The translations under genes were made by a program, and so were the position numbers. The notes under the pieces are model-generated. The model ran no database searches. It was not told the DNA's origin and worked only from the letters and a program-made list of their open reading frames with translations. From Paracoxiella cheracis (GTDB taxonomy: Bacteria; Pseudomonadota; Gammaproteobacteria; Coxiellales; Coxiellaceae): a stretch of DNA of 64,000 bases. This document shows, piece by piece, positions 17,560-24,808 of this stretch. The stretch spans positions 2,046,001 to 2,110,000 of the forward strand of contig NZ_CP186485.1 of assembly GCF_049348705.1 (NCBI RefSeq), written 5' to 3'. Position 1 is the stretch's first letter; each line of letters opens with the position of its first letter.

Positions 17560-18749
17560 AATGCTCCTAACGATTTACCCACTCGACCAAAAGCATCGAT
17601 GGCACGATCTAATTGAGCTTTCGTATGTGCTGCCGACATTTGCACACGAATGCGCGCCTTGCCCATTGGGACAACGGGATACGAAAAGCCAATAACATAA
17701 ATACCTTCTTGCAACATGCGATCAGCCATGGTTGCCGCCAATTTTGCATCGCCCAACATCACTGGAATAATTGCGTGATCGCCAGGGACTAAATTAAAAC
17801 CTAATTTTTCCATGCCCGCACGAAAGTAGGCACTGTTATCTTTAATTCGCGTGCGAAGTGCTTTACCGTGTTTATCTAAATGATCGAGCACTTTGAGCGT
17901 GGTTGCGACAATAACAGGTGCAACGGAGTTTGAAAATAAATACGGCCGCGAACGATTGCGCAACCATTCGATAATTTCCTTGTGACCCGATGTGTAACCA
18001 CCCGATGCCCCGCCTAATGCCTTACCGAGAGTTCCCGTAATAATGTCAACGCGATCGGCAACACCACAATATTCTGGCGTGCCGCGACCGTTGTCACCGA
18101 TAAAACCAACGGCGTGTGAATCATCGACCATCACCAGTGCATTATATTTATCGGCTAAATCGCAAATCGATTTTAAGTCAGCGATAATACCGTCCATCGA
18201 AAAAACACCATCGGTAGCGATTAATTTATAACGCACACCTTGTTTGTCAGCTTCTTTTAATTTTGCTTCGAGGTCATGCATGTCGTTATTTTTATAACGA
18301 TAGCGTTTGGCCTTACACAAACGCACACCATCGATAATACTCGCGTGGTTTAATTCATCGCTGATGATAGCGTCTTCGGGACCCAATAACGTTTCAAACA
18401 AACCACCGTTCGCATCGAAACACGAAGAATATAAAATGGTATCATCGGTTCCTAAAAATTGACTGATGCGCTCTTCCAACTGTTTGTGAATTGTTTGGGT
18501 GCCGCAAATAAATCGTACGGATGCCATTCCAAAACCATGTTCGGCAACTGCTACTTGTGCGGCTTTGATCAGCTCAGGATTATCAGCCAAACCAAGATAG
18601 TTGTTGGCACAGAAATTCAGCACCTGATCATCGGGCATTACATCGATTTCGGCACTTTGCGGGGATTTAATAATACGCTCAGCCTTATAAAGACCATCTT
18701 CTTTTAGTTTTTCGATATCCTGTTGCAATTGGATTAGCATTTCATGCAT
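17556..18749 (-). CDS. kbl: 2-amino-3-ketobutyrate CoA ligase (glycine C-acetyltransferase)
   Basis: PLP enzyme of the alpha-oxoamine synthase family; with CoA it splits 2-amino-3-ketobutyrate to glycine and acetyl-CoA. 397 aa, standard. The PLP lysine is K243 in GTLGKALGG, and the cofactor aspartate is in VMVDDSHAVG near 209. Forms the kbl-tdh operon. Products link to the glycine cleavage operon at 34.5-38.9 kb. A TATAAT promoter lies about 85 nt upstream. Confidence 0.97.
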   Translation of the reverse strand: MHEMLIQLQQDIEKLKEDGLYKAERIIKSPQSAEIDVMPDDQVLNFCANNYLGLADNPELIKAAQVAVAEHGFGMASVRFICGTQTIHKQLEERISQFLGTDDTILYSSCFDANGGLFETLLGPEDAIISDELNHASIIDGVRLCKAKRYRYKNNDMHDLEAKLKEADKQGVRYKLIATDGVFSMDGIIADLKSICDLADKYNALVMVDDSHAVGFIGDNGRGTPEYCGVADRVDIITGTLGKALGGASGGYTSGHKEIIEWLRNRSRPYLFSNSVAPVIVATTLKVLDHLDKHGKALRTRIKDNSAYFRAGMEKLGFNLVPGDHAIIPVMLGDAKLAATMADRMLQEGIYVIGFSYPVVPMGKARIRVQMSAAHTKAQLDRAIDAFGRVGKSLGAL

Positions 18750-18832
18750 GGCTGCCTCCTGAAGCTGTTTAAATAATACAAGACCCTCGGACTGGGCCTC
18801 TCTCTATCCGGTAGGAAAATCAGTTAGCGCGA

Positions 18833-18862
18833 ATTATACTCCGAGTGGGCTTTTTCAGACAA
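18833..18862 (-). promoter_or_regulatory. Probable kbl-tdh promoter
   Basis: TATAAT at 18833-18838 on the minus strand, an 18-nt spacer and TTGTCT (4 of 6) at 18857-18862. GGAGG follows a few bases before the kbl ATG. Confidence 0.5.
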
Positions 18863-18937
18863 GCAAACACACCTCTCGTCTCGACACGCCCACTGAATTT
18901 TTTACTGGAAAGATACCTATTGAAAAGAATTAAAAAA

Positions 18938-19349
18938 AATGAGCCAGCCGATAAGCCGGGTTCTGTCGAGAACAGTCATCTATCTAGGATACGCGTCGCC
19001 ACGCATCTCAGAATCCGCCGTCAAATTCAGCGGACTCATAGCAGCCTACCCGAATCCACTATGCGGGCCGCACTGGATTCCTATTTGGCCTTGCTCCGGG
19101 TGGGGTTTACCTTGCCATTGATGTTACCACCAACGCGGTGCGCTCTTACCGCACCATTTCAACCTTACCCTGCTCTATAAAATAAAGCATGGCGGTATAT
19201 TTTCTGTTGCACTTGCCGTAGGCTTGCACCTCCCAGGAGTTACCTGGCACCCTGCCCTTTGGAGCCCGGACTTTCCTCCCCAACGTAACAAAACAGCCCC
19301 AATTGGTTAACTGCTTGCCTGCGTCGAAGCGACTGTTTAGCTGGCTCTA
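18938..19349 (-). ncRNA. rnpB: RNase P RNA, bacterial type A
   Basis: Catalytic RNA of RNase P, which trims the 5-prime leader of tRNA precursors. On the minus strand the conserved blocks appear in order: GAGGAAAGTCCGGGCTCC, AGGGCAGGGTGCCAGGTAA, GGTAAGAGCGCACC, GAGCAAGGCCAAATAGG, and the 3-prime signature ACAGAACCCGGCTTATCGG. Helix P1 is formed by GAGCCAGC at the 5-prime end and GCTGGCTC at the 3-prime end, followed by a T-run. TATACT at 19356-19361 fits a -10 box. The 5-prime end lies about 28 nt downstream of the metQ stop. Ends are estimated to within a few bases. Confidence 0.97.
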
Positions 19350-19376
19350 CTCTATAGTATACTCGTTTCCTAACGC

Positions 19377-20180
19377 CTAGCACCAGGCCGCAATCGCACC
19401 ATCACCAAAAATGTGCTTAGCCGCTTTTAATACTTCTTGCGAGTGCAAGGCCTCCACAAGCTCCTTTAACCGCGGATCGTTTTTATTTTCCTCGCGCGCC
19501 GCGACGATATTTGCATAGGGCGAATCTGGACCTTCAACGAAGAATGCATCTTTGGCAGGCGAGAGTCCAGCCGGAATCGCATAGTTTGTATTGATCGCCG
19601 CAATGGTTACATCGCTTAACGACCGAGGCAATTGCGCAGCACCCAATTCTACAAATTGTAAATGTTTCGGGTTGCTTGCAATATCGATCGGCGTTGCATT
19701 GAAACCTGCCCCCGGTTTCAAGCGAATTAATTTTGCTTTTTGCAACAGCAATAATGCGCGTGCCTCATTGCTTGGGTCATTAGGAATGGCAACTTTATCG
19801 CCCTCTTTAAGCTGCGACAATGACGTAATTTTTTTGGAGTAAATACCCATCGGATACACGAACGTTTTTCCGATAGGTACAATTTTATAACCATGCGCTT
19901 TGATTTGTGCATTTAAATACGGCACATGTTGAAACATATTTGCATCGAGACTGCCATCGTTCAGCGCTTCATTCGGTGTGTTGTAATCCGAAAAAGGCAC
20001 ATCAACAACATTCAACCCATAGCGCTTTTTCGCAACTTTTATAGCAACGTCCATTAGCTGTGTTTCAGGCCCTGCAATAGTCCCTACCTTGATGGTATTT
20101 TTTGCTTCTTTACTGTGACAAGCAGCAAGCGCTAACCCTGCCACGAGCAACACAGAAATTATTAATATTTTCTTTAACAT
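19377..20180 (-). CDS. metQ: D-methionine-binding lipoprotein MetQ
   Basis: Periplasmic lipoprotein (NlpA family) that delivers methionine to the MetNI importer. 267 aa with a signal peptide and lipobox LAAC, lipidated cysteine C21. Family segments are IKVGTIAGPETQLMDVA after the linker, DGSLDANMFQHVPYL, and IPNDPSNEARALLLLQ. It is the last gene of metN-metI-metQ and should fall under the SAM-II-like leader at 22.0 kb. Confidence 0.95.
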   Translation of the reverse strand: MLKKILIISVLLVAGLALAACHSKEAKNTIKVGTIAGPETQLMDVAIKVAKKRYGLNVVDVPFSDYNTPNEALNDGSLDANMFQHVPYLNAQIKAHGYKIVPIGKTFVYPMGIYSKKITSLSQLKEGDKVAIPNDPSNEARALLLLQKAKLIRLKPGAGFNATPIDIASNPKHLQFVELGAAQLPRSLSDVTIAAINTNYAIPAGLSPAKDAFFVEGPDSPYANIVAAREENKNDPRLKELVEALHSQEVLKAAKHIFGDGAIAAWC

Positions 20181-20217
20181 TTCTTCTCCCCTTTTAGCGT
20201 ATTTTAGAAATTTTAAT

Positions 20218-20877
20218 TTAATTTTTAAAATGCGAAATTCGCTCGGCTATCCAATCCCCCGAATACTGCATCAACTGTACCAACGCAATTAATACCACCA
20301 CCGTGATAATCATCACATTCACTTCAAATCGTTCATAACCATAGCGTATCGCTAAATCACCCAATCCACCACCACCAACGGCTCCCGCCATTGCTGAATA
20401 ACCGACCAATGTTACTGCCATCAAGGTAATGCTGCGCACTAAGTTTGGCAGCGCTTCAGGAATTAACACTTTATAAATAATTTGAAACGGTGAAGCCCCC
20501 ATCGCTTGCGATGCTTCGATTAATCCAGATGATACTTCACTTAACGCTGTTTCGGTTAAGCGCGCAAAAAACGGAATTGCCGATAAACTCAACGGCACAA
20601 TGGCTGCAATGGTACCGATCGATGTGCCGACAATAAATCGGGTTAACGGAATAATCGCCACCATCAAAATAATAAAGGGAATTGAGCGCATCGCATTCAC
20701 GATGGCGGCTAAAATGCGATGTAAATTTGGACGCGCTAATAATTGATTTTTTTGCGTCGTAAATAAAATAACACCGAGCGGCAGCCCAATCAAAACTGCA
20801 ATAACGCCAGAGATAAACACCATCTCTAACGTTTGCCAAAATGCATCAATGATAAAGCCAATCATTTCTTGAGACAT
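20218..20877 (-). CDS. metI: Methionine ABC transporter permease MetI
   Basis: Inner-membrane permease of the MetNIQ importer, 219 aa with five predicted helices. The EAA loop that contacts MetN reads IEASQAMGASPFQIIYKVL near residues 140-158. The ATG at 20877 lies inside the metN 3-prime end (32-nt overlap); a second Met four codons later is possible but also overlaps. Translational coupling to metN is likely. Confidence 0.94.
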   Translation of the reverse strand: MSQEMIGFIIDAFWQTLEMVFISGVIAVLIGLPLGVILFTTQKNQLLARPNLHRILAAIVNAMRSIPFIILMVAIIPLTRFIVGTSIGTIAAIVPLSLSAIPFFARLTETALSEVSSGLIEASQAMGASPFQIIYKVLIPEALPNLVRSITLMAVTLVGYSAMAGAVGGGGLGDLAIRYGYERFEVNVMIITVVVLIALVQLMQYSGDWIAERISHFKN

Positions 20878-21901
20878 AACCTAACACCTGAACATCCAAA
20901 CCTTTTTCCCGTAAAAAATGTGCTCCTGCCTGAATTTTTTCATCGCTTGAGTCAGTAGCAACCAGCATGACTCCGACTGTTTCATCGTGAACAAGCTCTA
21001 AACTTGCCTGCAAAATATTAATATTTACATCATATTTTTTAATCAACGCGTTAATGATAGGCTCGGCTGCTGTTTCCCCGAGAAAATCAATGCGAAGCAA
21101 CGTGTATCCCTCTGCAATTGGATCATGCAATAATTTATCCTGCAAGGATTGCGGCAAATTTACCTTCAAAGCAGATTGCGTTAAACGCTTTGCTACAGCC
21201 GTCTTAGGCTGCTTAAAAAGAGTAGCGACGTCACTTTGCTCTATGCTTTTACCGTGATCCAAAACCGCCACATAATCAGCAATCGCCTTAATCACATCCA
21301 TTTCGTGGGTAATTAATAAGATCGACAAATTTAGTTTTCGATTAATATCTTTAATTAATTGCAAAATAGAAGCGGTTGTTTCCGGGTCGAGCGCGGATGT
21401 CATTTCATCACATAACAAAACTTTAGGGTCAGTTGCGACCGCACGCGCGATGGCAACACGTTGTTTTTGTCCACCACTCAAACGACTGGGATAAACTTTT
21501 GCTTTCTGCTCAAGTCCCGTTAATTCCAGCAATGGCATGACGCGTCTTTCGATTTCCTGCTTTTTCACACCAAGTAATTCGAGTGGAAATGCCACATTCT
21601 GATAAACCGTGCGAGTGTTCAATAAATTAAAATGTTGAAAAACCATGCCGATATGATGACGCGCCAGGCGTAATTGTTTTTGCGACAACGCTGTGAGCTC
21701 TTGACCATTCACGACGACCTCACCGCTTGTTGGGCGCTCAAGCAAATTAACGCAGCGGATCAATGTGCTTTTCCCAGCCCCACTTTTTCCAATGACGCCA
21801 AAAATCTCGCCTGCGTTCACCTTGAGGTTAATATCTGAGAGTGCCTCAACCGTGGCGTGTTTCGAATGATAACTTTTAGTAACGTTTTTTAACTCAATCA
21901 T
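20846..21901 (-). CDS. metN: Methionine ABC transporter ATPase MetN
   Basis: Cytoplasmic ATPase of the methionine importer. From the ATG at 21901 it is 351 aa. Walker A is GKSGAGKST at 38-46, the signature is LSGGQKQRVAIARA, and Walker B is VLLCDEMTSALD; the C-terminal NIL domain (from about residue 265) senses methionine and inhibits transport. The frame is open to 22036, but the extra 45 residues run through the leader terminator and are not MetN-like. No strong Shine-Dalgarno is visible. Confidence 0.95.
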   Translation of the reverse strand: MIELKNVTKSYHSKHATVEALSDINLKVNAGEIFGVIGKSGAGKSTLIRCVNLLERPTSGEVVVNGQELTALSQKQLRLARHHIGMVFQHFNLLNTRTVYQNVAFPLELLGVKKQEIERRVMPLLELTGLEQKAKVYPSRLSGGQKQRVAIARAVATDPKVLLCDEMTSALDPETTASILQLIKDINRKLNLSILLITHEMDVIKAIADYVAVLDHGKSIEQSDVATLFKQPKTAVAKRLTQSALKVNLPQSLQDKLLHDPIAEGYTLLRIDFLGETAAEPIINALIKKYDVNINILQASLELVHDETVGVMLVATDSSDEKIQAGAHFLREKGLDVQVLGYVSRNDWLYH

Positions 21902-21983
21902 TTTTACAATTTCAAAGATGGCTCGAACAAATCTGCACCTGACAATAAGCGAGCGTTTGAAAGCGGAAATACCAAAAAAATGC

Positions 21984-22013
21984 AAAAAAAAACCACCGCT
22001 AAAGTCGGTGGTT
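21984..22013 (-). terminator. Intrinsic terminator in the metNIQ leader (riboswitch expression platform)
   Basis: Minus-strand hairpin AACCACCG, loop ACTTTAG, CGGTGGTT, followed by a run of T: a perfect 8-bp stem with a U-tract, lying about 85 nt before the metN start. The loop plus the next base (CTTTAGC) is fully complementary to GCTAAAG in the aptamer at 22022-22074, so the two structures compete. Confidence 0.85.
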
Positions 22014-22021
22014 TGCCTCTT

Positions 22022-22074
22022 CCGCTTTAGCTGCATTTCTTAAGCGCCCGCAAGCTGATTGCTCAAATCGGCGC
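22022..22074 (-). ncRNA. SAM-II-like riboswitch aptamer upstream of metNIQ
   Basis: Minus-strand elements in SAM-II order: P1 5-prime strand GCGCC, conserved GATTTGAGC, TTGC, P1 3-prime strand GGGCGC, then TTAAGAAATGCAGCTAAAGC, whose AAATG-AGCTAAA core is the pseudoknot strand and ligand-contact segment of SAM-II. Known function of the family: binds S-adenosylmethionine and turns off methionine genes. Here it precedes a methionine importer and an intrinsic terminator. Identified by eye against remembered consensus; a covariance search would settle it. Confidence 0.82.
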
Positions 22075-22088
22075 AAAATTACGATCTG

Positions 22089-22117
22089 AGTTTACAATAT
22101 CGTTGAAATTCGCGCAA
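22089..22117 (-). promoter_or_regulatory. Candidate promoter of the metNIQ leader
   Basis: Minus strand TTGCGC at 22112-22117, a 17-nt spacer, TAAACT at 22089-22094. Hexamers are weak (3 and 4 of 6), but the implied start at about 22082 falls 8 nt before the aptamer, where a riboswitch transcript should begin. Confidence 0.4.
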
Positions 22118-22184
22118 CTGCGGGCGGGATCCTTAAGTACCTATTCAGAATCTTCTGGCTTGGCCATAATGAATGCCTAAAATA

Positions 22185-22225
22185 TTGACAAATTTAGTTG
22201 CTCGATGTACCCTCTTTAAGGGTAC
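22185..22225 (+). promoter_or_regulatory. higBA promoter with a palindromic operator
   Basis: Perfect TTGACA at 22185-22190, a 17-nt spacer and a -10 region at 22208. A 19-bp palindrome, GTACCCT-CTTTA-AGGGTAC (22207-22225), covers the -10 and start site, as expected for autorepression by a HigA-type antitoxin. Binding by the HigA-like protein is inference. Confidence 0.6.
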
Positions 22226-22241
22226 TTTTAAGAGGCCTGGT

Positions 22242-22776
22242 ATGGAAATTTTTGAGGTTGCTGTAACCAAACAAGCTGAAAAACAGCTTCGAACGTTACC
22301 AGCTTATATTGTGCTAAAGCTCCACAAGCGTGTCGCGATGCTCGTGATAGATTATTGCCATCCCTGTCAATAATCGACTCGCAATACGCGACAACTTAAA
22401 TAGCCGCGGACGTCCTCGTCGCCCGCGCTCCGCGACCTCACGGCTCGACTACGCACGGGCTCTCAAATGACTTGACGGCTCGTAAAGATTTTTTGCAGTC
22501 GCTTACGCTCGGCAAAAAATCCGAGCCTACCGCGGAATACGCGCCTTCGCTTCGCTCTCCATGGCGCGCATCGAACGTGGATAGACTTTGTTAAACATCA
22601 AGGCCTTTCAAAAGTTCGAAAGATCCCAGGGTTTCATGACGAGTCTTTGAAAAGGAAAAAGGCAAGGCCAACGCTCAATACGATTGAATAAAGCTTATCG
22701 GGCTATTTATCTTATTGATACCAGTGGCCTTATTCATATCGCTAAAATCATGGAGGTAAATAAACATGAATACTAA
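22242..22776 (+). pseudogene. higB: HigB/RelE-family toxin, broken by a 249-bp insertion and a frameshift
   Basis: mRNA-cleaving toxin of the RelE superfamily, normally about 100 aa. The N-terminal part from ATG 22242 reads MEIFEVAVTKQAEKQL through VLKLHK, then a 249-bp element intervenes, and the toxin resumes at 22578 in the same frame with WIDFVKHQGLSKVRK. A second lesion, one extra A in the run near 22652, shifts the frame before the C-terminal part QRSIRLNKAYRAIYLI. The reading ends at 22776, overlapping the antitoxin start by 11 nt, the normal arrangement. Two independent lesions mean no active toxin. Confidence 0.85.
22324..22573 (+). mobile_element. 250-bp repeat element, copy 1 (inside higB)
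   Basis: Identical in length to 52909-53158, with about nine differences by eye and no gaps. It is GC-rich relative to its surroundings and carries internal palindromes, for example GTCGCG / CGCGAC, ATTATTG / CAATAAT and GATTTTTTGC / GCAAAAAATC. No transposase, no clear terminal repeats and no clear target duplication. Judged by the host frame the insert is 249 nt, a multiple of three, but stops occur in that frame. Confidence 0.85.
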
Positions 22777-23083
22777 ACGATCCGAAAAAAGTCTTACTTT
22801 GTTAGAAACAATCTCAGGCAAGAAATTAACGTTAGGCAATGTATTATGGTCTATTCGCGAATGCGAAGAAGAGAGTCAGACTGCTTTTGCAAAACGAATC
22901 GGATTATCGCGTCAATATCTGTGTGATCTTGAACATAACCGACGAGGATTAAGCTTAAAAAAAGCAGCGAATTTAGCAAAAAAACTGGGTTATTCAGAAG
23001 AGCAATTTATTCGGTTAGCCCTTCAAGATGCAGTAAATCGAGAAGGACTCCGCTTTGAAGTAGAAGTTAGAAAAGCTGCCTGA
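22766..23083 (+). CDS. higA: HigA-like antitoxin, XRE-family regulator
   Basis: 105 aa, intact. A helix-turn-helix of the Cro/CI type spans about residues 33-85 (TAFAKRIGLSRQYLCDLE is the recognition region). As the second gene after a HigB-like toxin this is the usual toxin-first higBA order. Known role of the family: neutralise the toxin and repress the operon. GGAGG lies 8 nt before the ATG. With the toxin destroyed, it would survive only as an autorepressor. Confidence 0.88.
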   Translation: MNTKRSEKSLTLLETISGKKLTLGNVLWSIRECEEESQTAFAKRIGLSRQYLCDLEHNRRGLSLKKAANLAKKLGYSEEQFIRLALQDAVNREGLRFEVEVRKAA

Positions 23084-23105
23084 ATACAAATGTGGCAAAC
23101 GAACC

Positions 23106-23672
23106 TCAGGTAACCGGCAGTGTCACACCACGCTGCCCTTGATACTTGCCACCGCGATCTTTATAAGAAGTTTCACAAACTTCATCAGATTCTAAAAAGA
23201 GCATTTGCGCGACTCCTTCGTTCGCATAGATTTTAGCGGGCAAGTTCGTGGTATTTGAAAATTCGAGTGTCACATGCCCTTCCCATTCCGGCTCCAGCGG
23301 CGTGACATTCACAATAATGCCGCAACGTGCATAGGTTGATTTACCAAGGCATATCGTTAAAACATTGCGCGGGATTCTAAAATATTCAACCGTCCGTGCT
23401 AATACAAAGGAATTCGGCGGGATGATGCAAACATTCGTTTTAACATCCTGAAAGCTATTGGGATCGAAGTTTTTCGGATCAACAACCGCTGAATAAATAT
23501 TCGTAAACACTTTAAACTCATCGGCACAGCGTACATCGTAGCCATAACTCGACGTACCGTAGGAAACGATTTTTCCGCCAGCATTCTCACGCACCTGATT
23601 TGGCTCAAACGGCGAAATCATGTTGTGCTCGATCGCCATGCGTCGGATCCATTTGTCAGATTTAATGGACAC
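23106..23672 (-). CDS. dcd: dCTP deaminase
   Basis: Converts dCTP to dUTP, feeding dUMP and thymidylate synthesis. 188 aa, matching the 188-193 aa family. Active-site block GKSTYARCGI followed by TPLEPEWEGHVTLEFSN, which contains the catalytic glutamate; C-terminal GGKYQGQRGVTLP closes over the substrate. It lies 15 nt downstream of apbC on the same strand. Confidence 0.96.
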   Translation of the reverse strand: MSIKSDKWIRRMAIEHNMISPFEPNQVRENAGGKIVSYGTSSYGYDVRCADEFKVFTNIYSAVVDPKNFDPNSFQDVKTNVCIIPPNSFVLARTVEYFRIPRNVLTICLGKSTYARCGIIVNVTPLEPEWEGHVTLEFSNTTNLPAKIYANEGVAQMLFLESDEVCETSYKDRGGKYQGQRGVTLPVT

Positions 23673-23687
23673 GATTGCTCTCCTTCA

Positions 23688-24749
23688 TTATTCAATCACA
23701 ATCTTCGGGAATTTTACGGCATAGTTCAGGCCTTGCAAGGATAATTTTTCTGCCAAGCACTGCGCTGTTTCACGATAACGCTGTGCTACTTCATCATGAG
23801 GATGCGCAACAACTGTCGGATGACCACCATCGGCATCCTCGCGAATTGTTTTATCGAGCGGCAATCGCCCTAACAATGGCACACCACATTCCTTCGACAT
23901 GCGCTCACCACCACCCGTTCCAAAAATTGCTTCCTCATCTCCACATGCCGAACAAATATGGGTCGACATATTTTCGACAACTCCAAGCACCGGCACCTTC
24001 ACTTTATTGAACATCTCCAAGCCCTTGCGCGCATCCAATAGCGCGACATCTTGCGGCGTTGTCACAATAACCGCACCGCAAAGCGGCACTTTTTGCACCA
24101 AAGTGAGTTGAACATCTCCCGTACCCGGTGGCAAATCGATGAAAAGATAATCGAGGTTATCCCAGACAGTATCGTGCAATAACTGTTGCAGCGCCTTGCT
24201 CACCATCGGGCCGCGCCAAATCATCGGTGTGTTGATATCGATAAGGTAACCGATCGACATGGATTGAATACCGTGAGCCACAACCGGTGCAATTTTTTTA
24301 TTCTCTCGCCATTCAGGCTTTTGCTGCACACCCAACATTTGGGGCTGATTGGGCCCATAAATATCAGCATCTAAAATGCCGACACGTGCACCGAGGCTCG
24401 ATAAGGCCAACGCAAGGTTGACGGTTGTGGTAGATTTTCCAACTCCATCTTTGCCTGAGCCAATGGCGATAACGTTCTTAACCCCGTCAATCCCCTTGAG
24501 ACCCGCTTGGACCGCATGGGCTTTTACTTTCCAAGTGAGGTTCATCTCAACACGATCGATGCCGCATAACTTCAGTAGCGACTGCTGAATATGCACGCTC
24601 AACTGCACACGCTGCGCATAGGCTAAGGGATACCCCAGCTCAATATCAAGCAAAACCATCGTATTATGGATCGCAATATGCTTGATGACCTTGGGGCTCA
24701 CCCATTCGCGCAGCAATTCTTTGATAGCGGTTTCTGTCATATTTGTCAT
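23688..24749 (-). CDS. apbC: Iron-sulfur cluster carrier protein ApbC/Mrp
   Basis: P-loop ATPase that carries and delivers [4Fe-4S] clusters. 353 aa: an N-terminal MIP18/DUF59 domain (about residues 5-80), deviant Walker A GKDGVGKST at 99-107, and the cluster-binding CxxC (C266, C269) in ICSACGD. Divergent from metG with a 20-nt gap between this start and the longest metG frame, the same pairing seen in other gammaproteobacteria. Confidence 0.95.
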   Translation of the reverse strand: MTNMTETAIKELLREWVSPKVIKHIAIHNTMVLLDIELGYPLAYAQRVQLSVHIQQSLLKLCGIDRVEMNLTWKVKAHAVQAGLKGIDGVKNVIAIGSGKDGVGKSTTTVNLALALSSLGARVGILDADIYGPNQPQMLGVQQKPEWRENKKIAPVVAHGIQSMSIGYLIDINTPMIWRGPMVSKALQQLLHDTVWDNLDYLFIDLPPGTGDVQLTLVQKVPLCGAVIVTTPQDVALLDARKGLEMFNKVKVPVLGVVENMSTHICSACGDEEAIFGTGGGERMSKECGVPLLGRLPLDKTIREDADGGHPTVVAHPHDEVAQRYRETAQCLAEKLSLQGLNYAVKFPKIVIE

Positions 24750-24808
24750 AGGGTAGGCATTTTAGCATAATGTCACATCCAGTGACTCACAGAGATGAAG
24801 AATATCCC

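Noticed and set aside
18845..19180. Plus-strand ORFs of 111 and 60 codons near 19 kb
   Set aside because: They are antisense to the RNase P RNA gene, and no protein-like features are seen.
22324..22573. Reading the 250-bp element as an in-frame coding insert (Rickettsia palindromic element style)
   Set aside because: Although the insert is a multiple of three by host frame, stop codons occur in both host frames, so it cannot be translated through.
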